From Sipunculus nudus (lineage: Eukaryota; Annelida; Sipuncula; Golfingiida; Sipunculidae): a stretch of DNA of 64,000 nucleotides. Shown in pieces: positions 1 to 10,365 of the stretch. Position numbers and translations under genes: made by a program. The stretch is taken from NCBI GenBank assembly GCA_026874595.1, contig CM049320.1, positions 53,101,070 to 53,165,069 on the forward strand, read 5' to 3'. The first letter of the stretch is position 1; each line of letters starts with the position of its first letter. The notes below the pieces were generated by a model. The model was given only the letters and a program-made list of their open reading frames with translations, was not told the DNA's origin and did no database searches.

Positions 1-1
1 C

Positions 2-967
2 TATTCAGGAGAACTCAGGGTTTTGTGCGTATCTGATCCCGTTTATGATCTCATTATTGGCAATGTATCTGGTGCGCTTGAGCCATCTGATCCTAATCCT
101 AATTGGACTATCGGTAATAACAAGTCTGTTACCTGTGGTAAGGCTGAAACTGCAGCTAAGGAGGTAAGTGTCACAGATGACGCGTACGCAGTTGAAACGA
201 GGCAGATGGCACGGCAGAAGGATAAGCCGACTCGTCCTTTGAAGGTTCCCAGTCAGATCGGAGAGGTAGGTCCTGACCAATTTCTTAAGTACCAGCAGGA
301 GGATGATACTCTGTCGCATCTGTGGCAGAAGGCTGAAGAACCTCCACCGGACGGTAGTAAGTACCAGTTCCTTGTAAAGAATAATTTCCTTGTGAGAAGA
401 CGTCTAGAGAAGAGCCATTTGAGTCAAGGTGATCAGTTAGTAGTGCCAGCTAACTGCAGGCGTGATACCTTAAAAATGGGTCATGAGACACTGATGGCGG
501 GGCATCAGGGAATCAGCCGTACTTATGACCGCATAAGGAGCCAGTTCTATTGGCCTGGTATGTACGAGGAGGTACGCATGTTTTGCAGGTCTTGTGGGAT
601 TTGCCAGAGGACTTTGCCGAAAGGCAAGGTAGTCCAGGTACCTTTAGGGCGTATGCCGATAATGGATACCCCGTTTAAACGCATAGCGCTTGATATAATC
701 GGAGCTATCCATCCTCCATCCGACAGGGGTCACAGATATGTGCTCACAATAATGGATTACGCCACCAGGTATCCCGAGGCGGTGCCACTAAAAAACATTG
801 ATACAGAGACCGTGGCAGAGGCATTAGTTGAGGTTTACTCAAGGGTAGGTGTGCCATCCGAAGTCTTAACAGACAAAGGCACGCAGTTTACCTCAGATCT
901 GATGAAAGAGGTAAGTCGTCTCCTTTCTATTAAACAGCTGACCTGTACAGTCCGACATCCGATCTGA
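2..967 (+). pseudogene. pol: pol fragment: protease C-terminus and integrase N-terminal/core part
   Basis: The frame is open from base 2, so the ATG at 23 is not the real start. Counting from that Met, the first 28 residues, ending in PSDPNPNW after DLIIGNVSGALEP, resemble the end of a retroviral-type aspartic protease. After a linker comes the integrase H2C2 zinc-binding module with H154, H161, C191 and C194. The core carries two of the catalytic acidic residues, D224 (in ALDIIG) and D284 (in LTDKGTQF). The reading frame stops at TGA 965-967, just before the segment with the third catalytic residue. The same frame continues after the stop, so this is a point lesion and not a natural end. Integrase would join the cDNA copy to host DNA; this copy cannot make the full enzyme. 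Confidence 0.85.
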
Positions 968-2032
968 AATGGTATGATCGAGAAGCACAATGGTGTGCTC
1001 AAGCAGATGCTCAAACGTATGGCAGCAGAGAGGCCTCGAGACTGGGACCGCTACTTGCCAGCGTTACTGTTTTGCTGTAGGGAAGCGCCACACAAATCTC
1101 TTGGGTTCAGTCCATTCGAGCTGTTGTATGGGAGGTTTGTTAGGGGGCCCATGACAATTCTGAGAGAATTGTGGACGCGTGAGAACGCAGACCCAGAGGT
1201 CAAGTGTACCTACCAGTATGTAGTTGATTTACAGAACCGTTTGTCAGAAACACTCAAATTAGCTAGAGAAAACCTTGCAAAAGAAGCTGGTAGGTATAAA
1301 ATATATTACGACCAGAAGCGCCGGAGCAGGGATTTGAAGGTAGGTGACAAAGTTCTTGTTCTTGAGTCCACTGATAGTAACAAATTATTGATGCAGTGGA
1401 AAGGGCCATTCAAGGTCGTCGAGAAGTTTAACGACTACGACTATCGCATACAAATGGATGGTAAGGAAAGAGTGTATCATATTAATTTACTCAAAAAGTA
1501 CATCGAGAGGGATCAAACGGACAGCCACTGTCTACTCGGTGTATTTGGTATAGAACAGCCAACGTCAACCAGTACGGAACAGGTAAGTGATGGAAGTATT
1601 CCTGAGGATGAATACGAGGGTAGTGACGTGTCTGAGGCTGCTCACAGGATAGTACCCTTACCTAGCTCCATCCAGAAAGAATTTGTTGGTGACGTAGAAC
1701 TAGGACCAAATTTAGACGCATCACAGAGGGCAGAGGTAAGCGCTCTTTTGGGGCAATTCGCATCTACGTTTACTGATGTTCCTAAGAGAACCGATCTCCT
1801 AGAATGTGAAATTAAATTGACCACGGATGAACCCGTGCGTTCTAGACCATATCCAGTACCACATGCAGTTAGGGATGTTATGGGAAGTGAGGTCCAAAAG
1901 ATGATGGATATCGGTGTAATCGAGAGATCGGACTCGTGTTACTCTAGCCCCGTGGTATTGGTAAAGAAAAAAAGACCAAAGTGTCAGGTTCTGTGTAGAT
2001 TTCAGAAAACTGAACAGGATCACAATTTTTGA
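968..2032 (+). pseudogene. pol: pol fragment: integrase C-terminal part, GPY/F module and start of reverse transcriptase
   Basis: Same frame as the preceding segment, after the TGA. The catalytic Glu lies in MIEKHNG, 35 residues after the second Asp, matching the D,D35E spacing of retroviral-type integrases. A GPY/F-like stretch (LMQWKGPFKVVEKF, bases about 1390-1435) follows, with a DYRI and HINLLKKY tail. From about 1800 the sequence turns into the N-terminal part of a reverse transcriptase (RSRPYPVPHAVRDVM, then DIGVIERSDSCYSSPVVLVKKK in two pieces). The frame is lost in the A-run 1967-1973, where one extra base is inferred. An RT start following an integrase C-terminus is the direct evidence for the unusual domain order. 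Confidence 0.83.
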
Positions 2033-3101
2033 CCCCGAACCGATGCCTAACCCGGAGGATTTGTTCCCATTGCTCACGAGCAGTAAATATCTGTCTAAAT
2101 TAGACATGAGCAAGGGTTATTGGCAAATCCCGATGGCCGAAAAATCAAATAGATTAACGGCATTTGTAACACCAAATGGCCTATACCATTTTGTGGTTAT
2201 GCCGTTCGGATTAGTAAATTCGGCACAATGCTTCACCAGATTAGTCAGAAGGTTATTTCAGGGAGTCCCTAACGTCCTGTATTATGTGGACGATATACTC
2301 ATCCATCACCAGTCCTGGTCCGAGCATATGAAAACCTTGAAGATTGTTCTCCATATGCTGGAGAAAGCAAACTTGTCAGTTAGACCCTCTAAATGTTTCA
2401 TTGGGTTTAACAATGTTGAATTTTTGGGTCATCATGTTGGCGGCGGTGCATTGGCGACAAATCCCCAACTTCTAAAGAAAATACAGGATTTTGAACGACC
2501 AAAAACCAAAACTCAAGTGCGATCTTTTGTAGGACTTGTCAGTTTCTACAGGAAATTCGTCCCGAATTTCGCTGATATCGCGTTACCGCTCACGGATCTA
2601 ACGCGAAAGGGGAAACCCAATACTGTAACCTGGGGGGAAGCTCAGGAGCAAGCATACCGCACGTTGAAAAAATGCTTGTCAAACCCTCCTATTCTCAAAC
2701 TTCCGGATTTCAGCAAAACGTTTTACGTTAGAACAGACGCATCCGATGTAGGGATAGCAGCCAGCCTGTTTCAGGAAAGTGATGAAACAATGCATCCGAT
2801 CGCATATGCTTCGAAAAAGTTACTCCAGCGGCAACGGAACTACTCCACCATTGAGCGGGAGTGCTTGAGCATCATTTGGGCGGTACAAAAGTTCGAGGCC
2901 TACCTATACGGGCGCGAATTCGTTATCCAAACAGATCACCAGCCGTTAGTGTACATTGATAGATCTAAAACCGTAAACAAGCGTATCATGAGGTGGGCCA
3001 TGGTACTACAAGAATACCGCTTCCGCTTAGAAGCGATCCCTGGTAAGCAAAATTATGGACCCGACTTTTTAAGTCGCGTGCCTGGACAAGATGTCAAGTA
3101 A
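1974..3101 (+). pseudogene. pol: pol fragment: reverse transcriptase and RNase H
   Basis: Open frame after the frameshift. It continues the RT fingers (RFCVDFRKLNRITIF), then the LDMSKGYWQIPM block, the MPFGLVNSAQCF block and the catalytic YYVDDILIHH motif. Next come connection segments (FVGLVSFYRKFVPNF) and an RNase H with YVRTDASDVG, ERECLSIIWAV, TDHQPLVY and a final DFLSR. Stop at 3099-3101. The RT copies element RNA into DNA and RNase H removes the template RNA. All expected motifs are present, so this part alone looks little decayed. The Met at 2043 is only the first ATG in this frame and is not a true start. Confidence 0.87.
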
Positions 3102-3266
3102 ATCTGTGTGCCTGGGTTACTTATTCCTGTTAGGATAAGTCAGTATAAGAACCTCTTTCTTAAAGTCTTTAAGATCCAGACTGGATATTTTATTTACGTA
3201 AAGCGATTTACTTTAAAAACAACAGTCTTTCGTGATTAGGTCGGAAAAATTCCAGGGAATTTTCTT

Positions 3267-3276
3267 AAAGGGGGAG
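3267..3276 (+). promoter_or_regulatory. polypurine tract of the retroelement
   Basis: A purine run, AAAGGGGGAG, sits four bases before the LTR start TGTCACG. This is where the plus-strand primer of an LTR retroelement is expected. Confidence 0.75.
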
Positions 3277-3546
3277 TAATGTCACGAAAGTGCTTTGTTT
3301 ACATCAGCGTCACTGTGGGGGGCGGGGAGAGTCGTGTCCTCTTTGACCCTTGGACTGTCGTCCCGGTTCATTGTGCAAGGGAGTTGAGGTGGATTTAATT
3401 CTTTTAGAGAGCCTAAAACTTGTTATTTTTGTCTCGCCGGCACTGGGGCTGCAATTAATCGACTTTAATTCAACTGGGGTTCCGTTCGAGAGGCCAGCTT
3501 TAAGGTATTCGGGGCAGACGGCCGCGAACCTCGGATCTGAGCCAAG

Positions 3547-3554
3547 TATATAAA
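3547..3554 (+). promoter_or_regulatory. TATA box in the LTR
   Basis: TATATAAA lies about 270 bases inside the LTR, at a position suited to drive element transcription. Confidence 0.55.
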
Positions 3555-4140
3555 ATGCTCTGTGAAATCTGTGAAACCTGTGAATCAGAAACCCTGAGTC
3601 TGAAGTTAAACGTTGAAATGTGCAGTATTGCAGCTACTAACAGGACACATCACCCAACCGTGACAGGCAACCTGGAGGGGCAGCTCGGACCACGTGGCAC
3701 ATGAGGCTGGGGCCGGCTTGACACCGTATAACCACGCTGAGAGGTTGAGAGCGGGCATTGTTCGATATTGAGGTCTGGTAAGCCCTTAACCTGATTGTTG
3801 GCTTCATGATAACGGAGCTGGTGATATTGCAGCCTCTTAATGTATGTCATTTGATTTCGGTAGCGTAACCCCTTAATTTCTGAATTACTACTTTAATATG
3901 CACAGCACGTGTTTTGTAAAGGTTTTCAAATGTCAAAGGCTACCGCATGTCGGCGTCATTGTTCATCAGTTTATTCCTGTGATTTCATATAGTTGCCTCT
4001 TTTTCCCGCAGTAAACACTAGCCCGGGACTACAGGGCCACGACCGTTTACATACTTGGCTACGGGTAACGCTCAGAAGCAGGCCGTCTGATACACGAGGC
4101 GACGTGAGGCACAGCGGCTGAGGCCATATAAGTTATATTG

Positions 4141-4146
4141 AATAAA
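4141..4146 (+). terminator. polyadenylation signal in the LTR
   Basis: AATAAA about 97 bases before the LTR end, after the TATA box and in the expected order for the R region. Confidence 0.55.
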
Positions 4147-4924
4147 TTGGTATACCAAACCGCATTCTTGTTATTTGTCATATGCCTTCCGGCCTTTAAT
4201 TTGGTTGAGAAAGAACTCAATCACGAATTTTGGTGACAGTTATCTCGTGCAGTCTTTGACAATATACATGACTTTGTTACTCCAGTCCACTCAGTAAGCT
4301 CGGGCCGTGGTCAGCTGAGTATTGTAGAAAAGTAAGCTGGCTAATTAACGCTAACACGGTGGTCAACTTCAAACAAGTCGGGTCACAATGGATAAAATGA
4401 CCGGGCGGCCAGTTTCACCACCTCGCGTGTTTAACTTCACAGTTCGGAAACAAAGATTTGATAATTTTTGGTAAAGGTGTTAAGCTATGCCTGCGTTAAC
4501 ACACCGCTCAATGTAAATTAATCAAACTGAATGTTCATTATAGCATTTAAAAGTGAATACAGCCAACGCACTTTAAGGTACTTTTAGGTGATAAAACATC
4601 GGAGTAGAATGTACATGTTGATAAGTTTCTTTGCCGGAAAATACCATATTCTCACAAATATTGTGTATAATAATTATAGAAGTATTATTTCTTTATATGG
4701 TTAAATAATATAAATATCTCACAATCTGTATTTCTTAATCGCCAATAAATATTTAATTATACATCGGTTGAAAAGAGTATATTGCGATCCCTTTAGGTAA
4801 AATATGGTAGTCTTTTTATTATCACATTAAGTCTGTTCTTTCTTTAATTATTATTGTCCTTTATTATTATTTTTATTATAATAATTAAAATTTTCGTTAT
4901 TATTATATTTAAATAATAAAAATA

Positions 4925-4930
4925 ATATTA

Positions 4931-4976
<46 letters not shown>
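4925..4976. repeat. (ATT)n microsatellite, left arm
   Basis: About 17 ATT units, mirrored by the AAT-type tract near 9627-9672 in the right arm. Confidence 0.9.
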
Positions 4977-4977
<1 letters not shown>

Positions 4978-5298
4978 ATCCCTTTTATGTAATATACTAT
5001 TTCATGTAAACGTTGATTTAATGTATATTTATTTATATATATATATATTACGAAAGGTTTGATATCTCTTTACTAATATATTATGACTATCATTTTAATA
5101 TATAACATACTATCATTATACTCCTTATTTTTATTATTAGTTATTATTAAATAAGAGGTATAAAAGGAAATACGACCATTAATTTACCATCTATATCCAG
5201 GATGGCTCTCTACTGTCTTAGCATCATGTTTAAGGATATTAAGTCCGACTACATGTCCCAATATAACCCTGTTATTTTTAGTGGAAACATTTCTGTAC

Positions 5299-5464
5299 CT
5301 GAATCCTTGGAGGTAGGTCAGATGGAAGCAGCTGGTCACGTGGGCTTCCCCTCCCCCTGAGGACCCAGCCCCGCCCTTCCGTCTGGCCTCCTCTGCCTCC
5401 TTGCTCACGGCATCCCCGAGATGCGCAAAATCAAAGCGGGCTTTGGGTTTCTCCGGCCTGATCT
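5299..5464 (-). CDS. Exon B of an unidentified gene (left arm)
   Basis: A 166-nt minus-strand exon bounded by a good acceptor (TTTATTGCAG) and donor (CAG|GTACAG). It encodes about 55 residues beginning IRPEKPKARFDFAHLGDAV, followed by an acidic/basic stretch (SKEAEEARRKGG), a Gly/Ser patch and HLTYLQGF. The block RFDFAHL recalls the RFDFA-L motif found ahead of the zinc fingers in Odd-skipped-related proteins. That is a weak similarity and no zinc finger is visible here. Exon A lies upstream on the same strand, but the phase of its best donor does not match this exon, so another exon or a different donor may intervene. Downstream exons would lie beyond the retroelement, outside the window. 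Function unknown. Confidence 0.55.
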
Positions 5465-6185
5465 CTGCAATAAAGGATGAAGCATTGAAACAAGTGTGTG
5501 AATTAATATGTACATTTAAAAGCATATAGGTATTTAATGTTTGCTTATATCCCTACAAAATACTGGAAAGTACACTAAAAACATCCGCAATATGTTAATT
5601 TTAGAGCACATATGTATAACGCGGGCTGAATATCTACAAACACGTGGAATATATTAAAAATTTTAGAAACACACGCATGTAAGATGTGACATGAAACTAT
5701 TGAAATGTACATTCCCAGAATCATTGATTGTATAATGAAGCTTGAGCCTGTAGAATTATATGTACATGAGCTGTACAAGTGTGGTGAGTTTTAACATTTA
5801 ACGCATGCACGCGTGTTGCACGATTTTTATATTTAAATGCAAAAAAAATATTTTCTTTTGTTCATCTATTATAATTTTTTAATCAGATGCATTTTCATTT
5901 ATTTCTGTGTATGTTCTGAGGGATCTATAAAAACATTGACTTGTTTAATGACAGTTTTCATATATTAATAATATTCCATTTGATAAATACATGGAGTTAT
6001 ATAAGCCAGAGGAGAAAGTACTGGGAACGAGGTGTACGGGGGATGCTGCATGCTTGCGATCTTTATGAGAAACCTCACACCTATAGATGTGTATGTATAA
6101 TCCATTATACCTAAATAGCAAATATGAGTGAATTGGTAATATAGTTTTTTAGATGCTTATACCATACTGCGGCAATTTAGCATAC

Positions 6186-6547
6186 CGATATATAATAACA
6201 ATCCGCTGAGTCTAAAAATTTCCTGATTTTGACGGTGACCCGCCTTTTGGACTCAAACACCTGGACCTGGGCCCCGTCTCCTGTGACGTCACTTTTGTAG
6301 TTGGCTGACCCTCGCGTTTGAGTGCAGTAGGCCTGTGGGCGGAAGCAAACCGCCGGCCCATACCGCCCTCCATAGAGGAGCAGTGGAGCCACGGGGCCCG
6401 GCCGTCCATACACAGACTCCTTGGGTCCCAGGGACAGGGGGTATTGGAGCTTGTCCTCTGGTCGTGTGAGGTTGACCCACGGGAGAGAGTGAGGTAACGA
6501 GAAGTGGGCGGAGGCTTGTGGCAGACTAATAATGGGCTGACGACCCT
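6186..6547 (-). CDS. Exon A of an unidentified gene (left copy, complete)
   Basis: A minus-strand open stretch of about 120 codons after a clear acceptor (ATTTTCTTTACAG|AGGGTCGTC). It is Pro/Gly-rich with segments such as SLPHSLPWVNLTRPED and PLSLGPKESVYGRPGP, and ends VQVFESKRRVTVKIRKF. Its GC content is far above the surrounding AT-rich sequence, which supports coding. The donor used here (TATATCG|GTATGC) is the best one seen, but it leaves phase 0 while exon B needs one extra nucleotide. The inverted repeat starts inside this exon, so only its last ~130 nt are copied in the right arm. I do not recognise the family. Confidence 0.5.
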
Positions 6548-6985
6548 CTGTAAAGAAAATCATATATTAATGGGTAAATTAGTATATATGGGAGAATATA
6601 AAGTTATAATTCGTTTTGAAAAATTATAAAAGTAAAATAATAATTATAATTATGAAAATAATAATGATAATAATAATAATTAACAAATTAGTAAAATAAA
6701 AATACAGGTAACAATGCTACGCCAATTAAGAAAATAAATTGCAGCTCTCTCTCTCGCTCTCTCTGTCTCTCTCAAATGCATTTGACTTTTCATTTGAGAA
6801 CTTCACAGTGAAAAAAAATCTGACTATTTAAATATTTTGGCTGTTGCTGCATGCTTTAGTTGGGTTTGATTTTCCAGAAATGTTACAATAATGTGTATCA
6901 TCCTACAAAAATCCCCTTTTCTCACAAGTATCTGTTAATTTATAAAACAAGGTGCAAAGACATATATTGATTTCGTCATTTATTA

Positions 6986-7109
6986 GTAGGGCTGGCTATC
7001 GCCTACAAATTTCGTTTTGCAATGTATTGCGATAAGTGGGAACTGTGTTGCAATACAAATAGCGATATTTTCATTGTATTAAATTTATAGGAAGTGTTTT
7101 TTATATATG

Positions 7110-7152
<43 letters not shown>

Positions 7153-7800
7153 TGTTATTATTATTTACCATTGTTTGGTTTATTTCAAGCTCGAAATACG
7201 GCAATATTACTTACAAATGTACTTGGTAAAGTACCTACCTGTTATTGACAGTACTCGAAGAAATCTTAAAAATCAAAATTTGCTATAGGCAATATATACA
7301 TACAACTTGGCAAGTACAGAAATCTGGAATTCTGCCGTTCTTAAACAATAGTATTGTTAACTTGACATTGAGCTTTATGCAGTTATCCTGAGATGTGAGG
7401 AGATAAATATTAATGAAAGGTTAATTATTATGACCCTGTTGAGCAGTTTTTTTTACACTGGTTGTATGGAAGTATTACTCGTATAACAATAAGTCATCGG
7501 GCAAATTCCATGAGACGGACTTTTGAGCTATATGGTATATTAGGCCTACTTGAACATTTCCTACTAAACGTCTAAAGACACAGTAGCGGCTTTTCGTTTA
7601 AGCCTGTCATTAATCCCATTTCATTTAGATGTCTAAACTTGTAACAGAAACATTATTTTTACTCCAAAAAATGTAGCGTTATAGGCACGTTTTAAAAAAC
7701 TAACGAGACAGATCGATACTTGAAAAAAGGGACCGGGATACGCTATATTCGAATCGCTGTATTGCGATATACCGATATATCGATAATGGCGCGCCCCCCT
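6986..7800. mobile_element. hAT-like non-autonomous element with 8-bp target duplication
   Basis: The 8-bp direct repeat ATTTATTA occurs at 6978-6985 and 7801-7808 and flanks an 815-bp insert. The insert begins GTAGGGCTGGC and ends GCGCGCCCCCCT; the ends are loosely inverted, and CGATATATCG-like sequence is found towards both ends. Eight-bp target duplications and TAGGG/CAGGG-type ends are typical of hAT elements. It has no transposase and contains an AT microsatellite (7112-7150). Confidence 0.7.
7112..7150. repeat. (AT)n microsatellite
   Basis: About 19 AT dinucleotides inside the hAT-like element. Confidence 0.9.
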
Positions 7801-8287
7801 ATTTATTAAGATATGTATACTTGTACATTTTGTCTAAAAAAGAAAATGCTGATATTTTAAAAGTTACAAAAGAAGTCCTTTTCACTCTATTCACTCTATT
7901 GATTCTTAAAGGTTTGGACTGAAAAACATGTAACGTGCACTTTAATATAAATAAATCAAAATACATTACTGTCTTGGTGCTATAATCTCCAATATAAACG
8001 GGTTTATCATATAGGAATGTCTTTGGCCCAGTCGAACATTTGGAAATGTTTACAGCTACCAGCGCCTTTTATTCTATATATAAGTTAAAATATTCGATAC
8101 CCGAAAACATACAAAATACAGATAATTTGATGGGGCTTTATTTGTTATCTTAACCATATCCATGTTAGACATGCATAATACAGTTAATGTGTAAAATCAT
8201 TCAATTTGTAAATGGCCAGAAATTTTCAATTTACTAATTCCCACTGGAAATTTATAAAAGAAGCGAATTTTTTTTATATTTGGGTCA

Positions 8288-8416
8288 GCGAGGGTCAGCC
8301 AACTACAAAAGTGACGTCACAGGAGACGGGGCCCAGGTCCAGGTGTTTGAGTCCAAAAGGCGGGTCACCGTCAAAATCAGGAAATGTTTAGACTCAGCGG
8401 ATTGTTATTATATACC
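8288..8416 (+). pseudogene. Truncated copy of exon A (right arm)
   Basis: Only the last ~130 nt of exon A are present, starting at the arm's inner edge. At the place where the left copy has the possible donor CGGTATGC, this copy reads CCTGAATGC, so that GT is gone. With no upstream part it cannot encode a normal protein. Confidence 0.6.
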
Positions 8417-9140
8417 TGAATGCTAAATTGCCGCAGTATGGTATAAGCATCTAAAAAACTATATTACCAATTCACTCATATTTGCTATTCAGGTATAATG
8501 GATTATACATACACATCTATAGGTGTGAGGTTTCTCATAAAGATCGCAAGCATGCAGCATCCCCCGTACACCTCGTTCCCAGTACTTTCTCCTCTGGCTT
8601 ATATAACTCCATGTATTTATCAAATGGAATATTATTAATATATGAAAACTGTCATTAAACAAGTCAATGTTTTTATAGATCCCTCAGAACATACACAGAA
8701 ATAAATGAAAATGCATCTGATTAAAAAATTATAATAGATGAACAAAAGAAAATATTTTTTTTGCATTTTAAATATAAAAATCGTGCAACACGCGTGCATG
8801 CGTTAAATGTTAAAATTCACCACACTTGTACAGCTCATGTACATATAATTCTACAGGCTCAAGCTTCATTATACAATCAATGATTCCTGGGAATGTACAT
8901 TTCAATAGTTTCATGTCACATCTTACATGCGTGTGTTTCTAAAATTTTTAATATATTCCACGTGTTTGTAGATATTCAGCCCGCGTTATACATATGTGCT
9001 CTAAAATTAACATATTGCGGATGTTTTTAGTGTACTTTCCAGTATTTTGTAGGGATATAAGCAAACATTAAATACCTATATGCTTTTAAATGTACATATT
9101 AATTCACACACTTGTTTCAATGCTTCATCCTTTATTGCAG

Positions 9141-9306
9141 AGATCAGGCCGGAGAAACCAAAAGCCCGCTTTGATTTTGCGCATCTCGGGGATGCCGTGA
9201 GCAAGGAGGCAGAGGAGGCCAGACGGAAGGGCGGGGCTGGGTCCTCAGGGGGAGGGGAAGCCCACGTGACCAGCTGCTTCCATCTGACCTACCTCCAAGG
9301 ATTCAG
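9141..9306 (+). CDS. Exon B copy (right arm)
   Basis: Plus-strand twin of the left exon B, with the same acceptor and donor. The 113-codon frame spanning it (9080-9421) translates identically in both arms. Upstream it has only the broken exon A, and beyond 10365 no continuation of the arm is visible, so this copy is probably a non-functional by-product of the inverted duplication despite its perfect sequence. Confidence 0.5.
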
Positions 9307-9623
9307 GTACAGAAATGTTTCCACTAAAAATAACAGGGTTATATTGGGACATGTAGTCGGACTTAATATCCTTAAACATGATGCTAAGACAGTAGAGAGC
9401 CATCCTGGATATAGATGGTAAATTAATGGTCGTATTTCCTTTTATACCTCTTATTTAATAATAAATAATAATAAAAATAAGGAGTATAATGATAGTATGT
9501 TATATATTAAAATGATAGTCATAATATATTAGTAAAGAGATATCAAACCTTTCGTAATATATATATGTATATATATACATTAAACCAACGTTTACATGAA
9601 ATAGTATATTACATAAAAGGGAT

Positions 9624-9626
<3 letters not shown>

Positions 9627-9672
<46 letters not shown>
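9627..9672. repeat. (AAT)n microsatellite, right arm
   Basis: Mirror of the ATT tract in the left arm, with a slightly different unit number. Confidence 0.9.
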
Positions 9673-9673
<1 letters not shown>

Positions 9674-10365
9674 TAATATTATTTTTATTATTTAAATATA
9701 ATTATAACGAAAATTTTAATTATTATAATAAAAATAATAATAAAGGACAATAATAATTAAAGAAAGAACAGACTTAATGTGATAATAAAAAGACTACCAT
9801 ATTTTACCTAAAGGGATTGCAATATACTCTTTTCAACCGATGTATGATTTAATATTTATTGACGATTAAGAAATACAGATTGTAAGATATTTATAATATT
9901 TAACCATATAAAGAAATAATACTTCTATAATTATTATACACAATATTTGTGAGAATATGGTATTTTCCGGCAAAGAAACTTATCAACATGTACATTCTAC
10001 TCCGATGTTTTATCACCTAAAAGTATCTTAAAGTGCGTTCGCTGTATTCACTTTTAAATGCTATAATGAACATTCAGTTTGATTAATTTACATTGAGCGG
10101 TGTGTTAACGCAGGCATAGCTTAACACCTTTACCAAAAATTATCAAATCTTTGTTTCCGAACTGTGAAGTTAAACACGCGAGGTGGTGAAACTGGCCGCC
10201 CGGTCATTTTATCCATTGTGACCCGACTTGTTTGAAGTTGACCACCGTGTTAGCGTTAATTAGCCAGCTTACTTTTCTACAATACTCAGCTGACCACGGC
10301 CCGAGCTTACTGAGTGGACTGGAGTAACAAAGTCATGTATATTGTCAAAGATTGCACGAGATAAC

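Larger units (their letters stand above)
1..4238 (+). mobile_element. Ty3/gypsy-type LTR retroelement, 3' part, with GMR1-like domain order
   Basis: The window opens inside the pol region and runs to the end of the 3' LTR. The visible order is protease tail, integrase, GPY/F module, reverse transcriptase, RNase H, polypurine tract, LTR. Most Ty3/gypsy elements have integrase last. Integrase before RT is known from the GMR1 group, first described in deuterostomes, so the order is seen and the group name is from established knowledge. The copy is defective: TGA at 965-967 and one extra A in the A-run 1967-1973. The 5' LTR, gag and most of the protease lie outside the window. The LTR end abuts the large inverted repeat, which suggests insertion into that repeat. 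Confidence 0.88.
3280..4238 (+). repeat. 3' long terminal repeat (959 bp)
   Basis: Starts TGTCACGAAA and ends TTTGGTGACA. The ends form a 10-bp inverted repeat with one mismatch and carry the expected TG...CA. A TATA box lies at 3547-3554 and AATAAA at 4141-4146, a normal U3-R-U5 order. The 5' LTR is outside the window, so identity between the LTRs (insertion age) cannot be read here. The next five bases, GTTAT, may be one half of the target duplication. Confidence 0.8.
4239..6315 (+). repeat. Left arm of a 2.08-kb inverted repeat
   Basis: Reverse-complement match to 8288-10365 over its full length, with only scattered single-base differences and small indels. The outer edge coincides to the base with the LTR end. 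The inner edge (CTCGC at 6311-6315) falls inside exon A of the gene on this arm. The arm holds exon B, the 3' end of exon A and an ATT microsatellite that is mirrored in the other arm. Very high identity over non-coding sequence points to a recent event, gene conversion, or an assembly artefact. Confidence 0.93.
6316..8287. other. Spacer of the inverted repeat
   Basis: Contains the upstream part of exon A, a CT-rich stretch near 6743-6773, an AT microsatellite, and one hAT-like element. Outside these I see only AT-rich non-coding sequence. Confidence 0.8.
8288..10365 (+). repeat. Right arm of the 2.08-kb inverted repeat
   Basis: Inverted match to 4239-6315. It ends ATAAC at 10361-10365, and the left arm starts GTTAT right after the LTR. 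Beyond 10365 the sequence (ATTCAAAAAGTG) has no counterpart in the window, because the matching left-hand sequence would lie upstream of the retroelement's 5' LTR. Confidence 0.93.
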
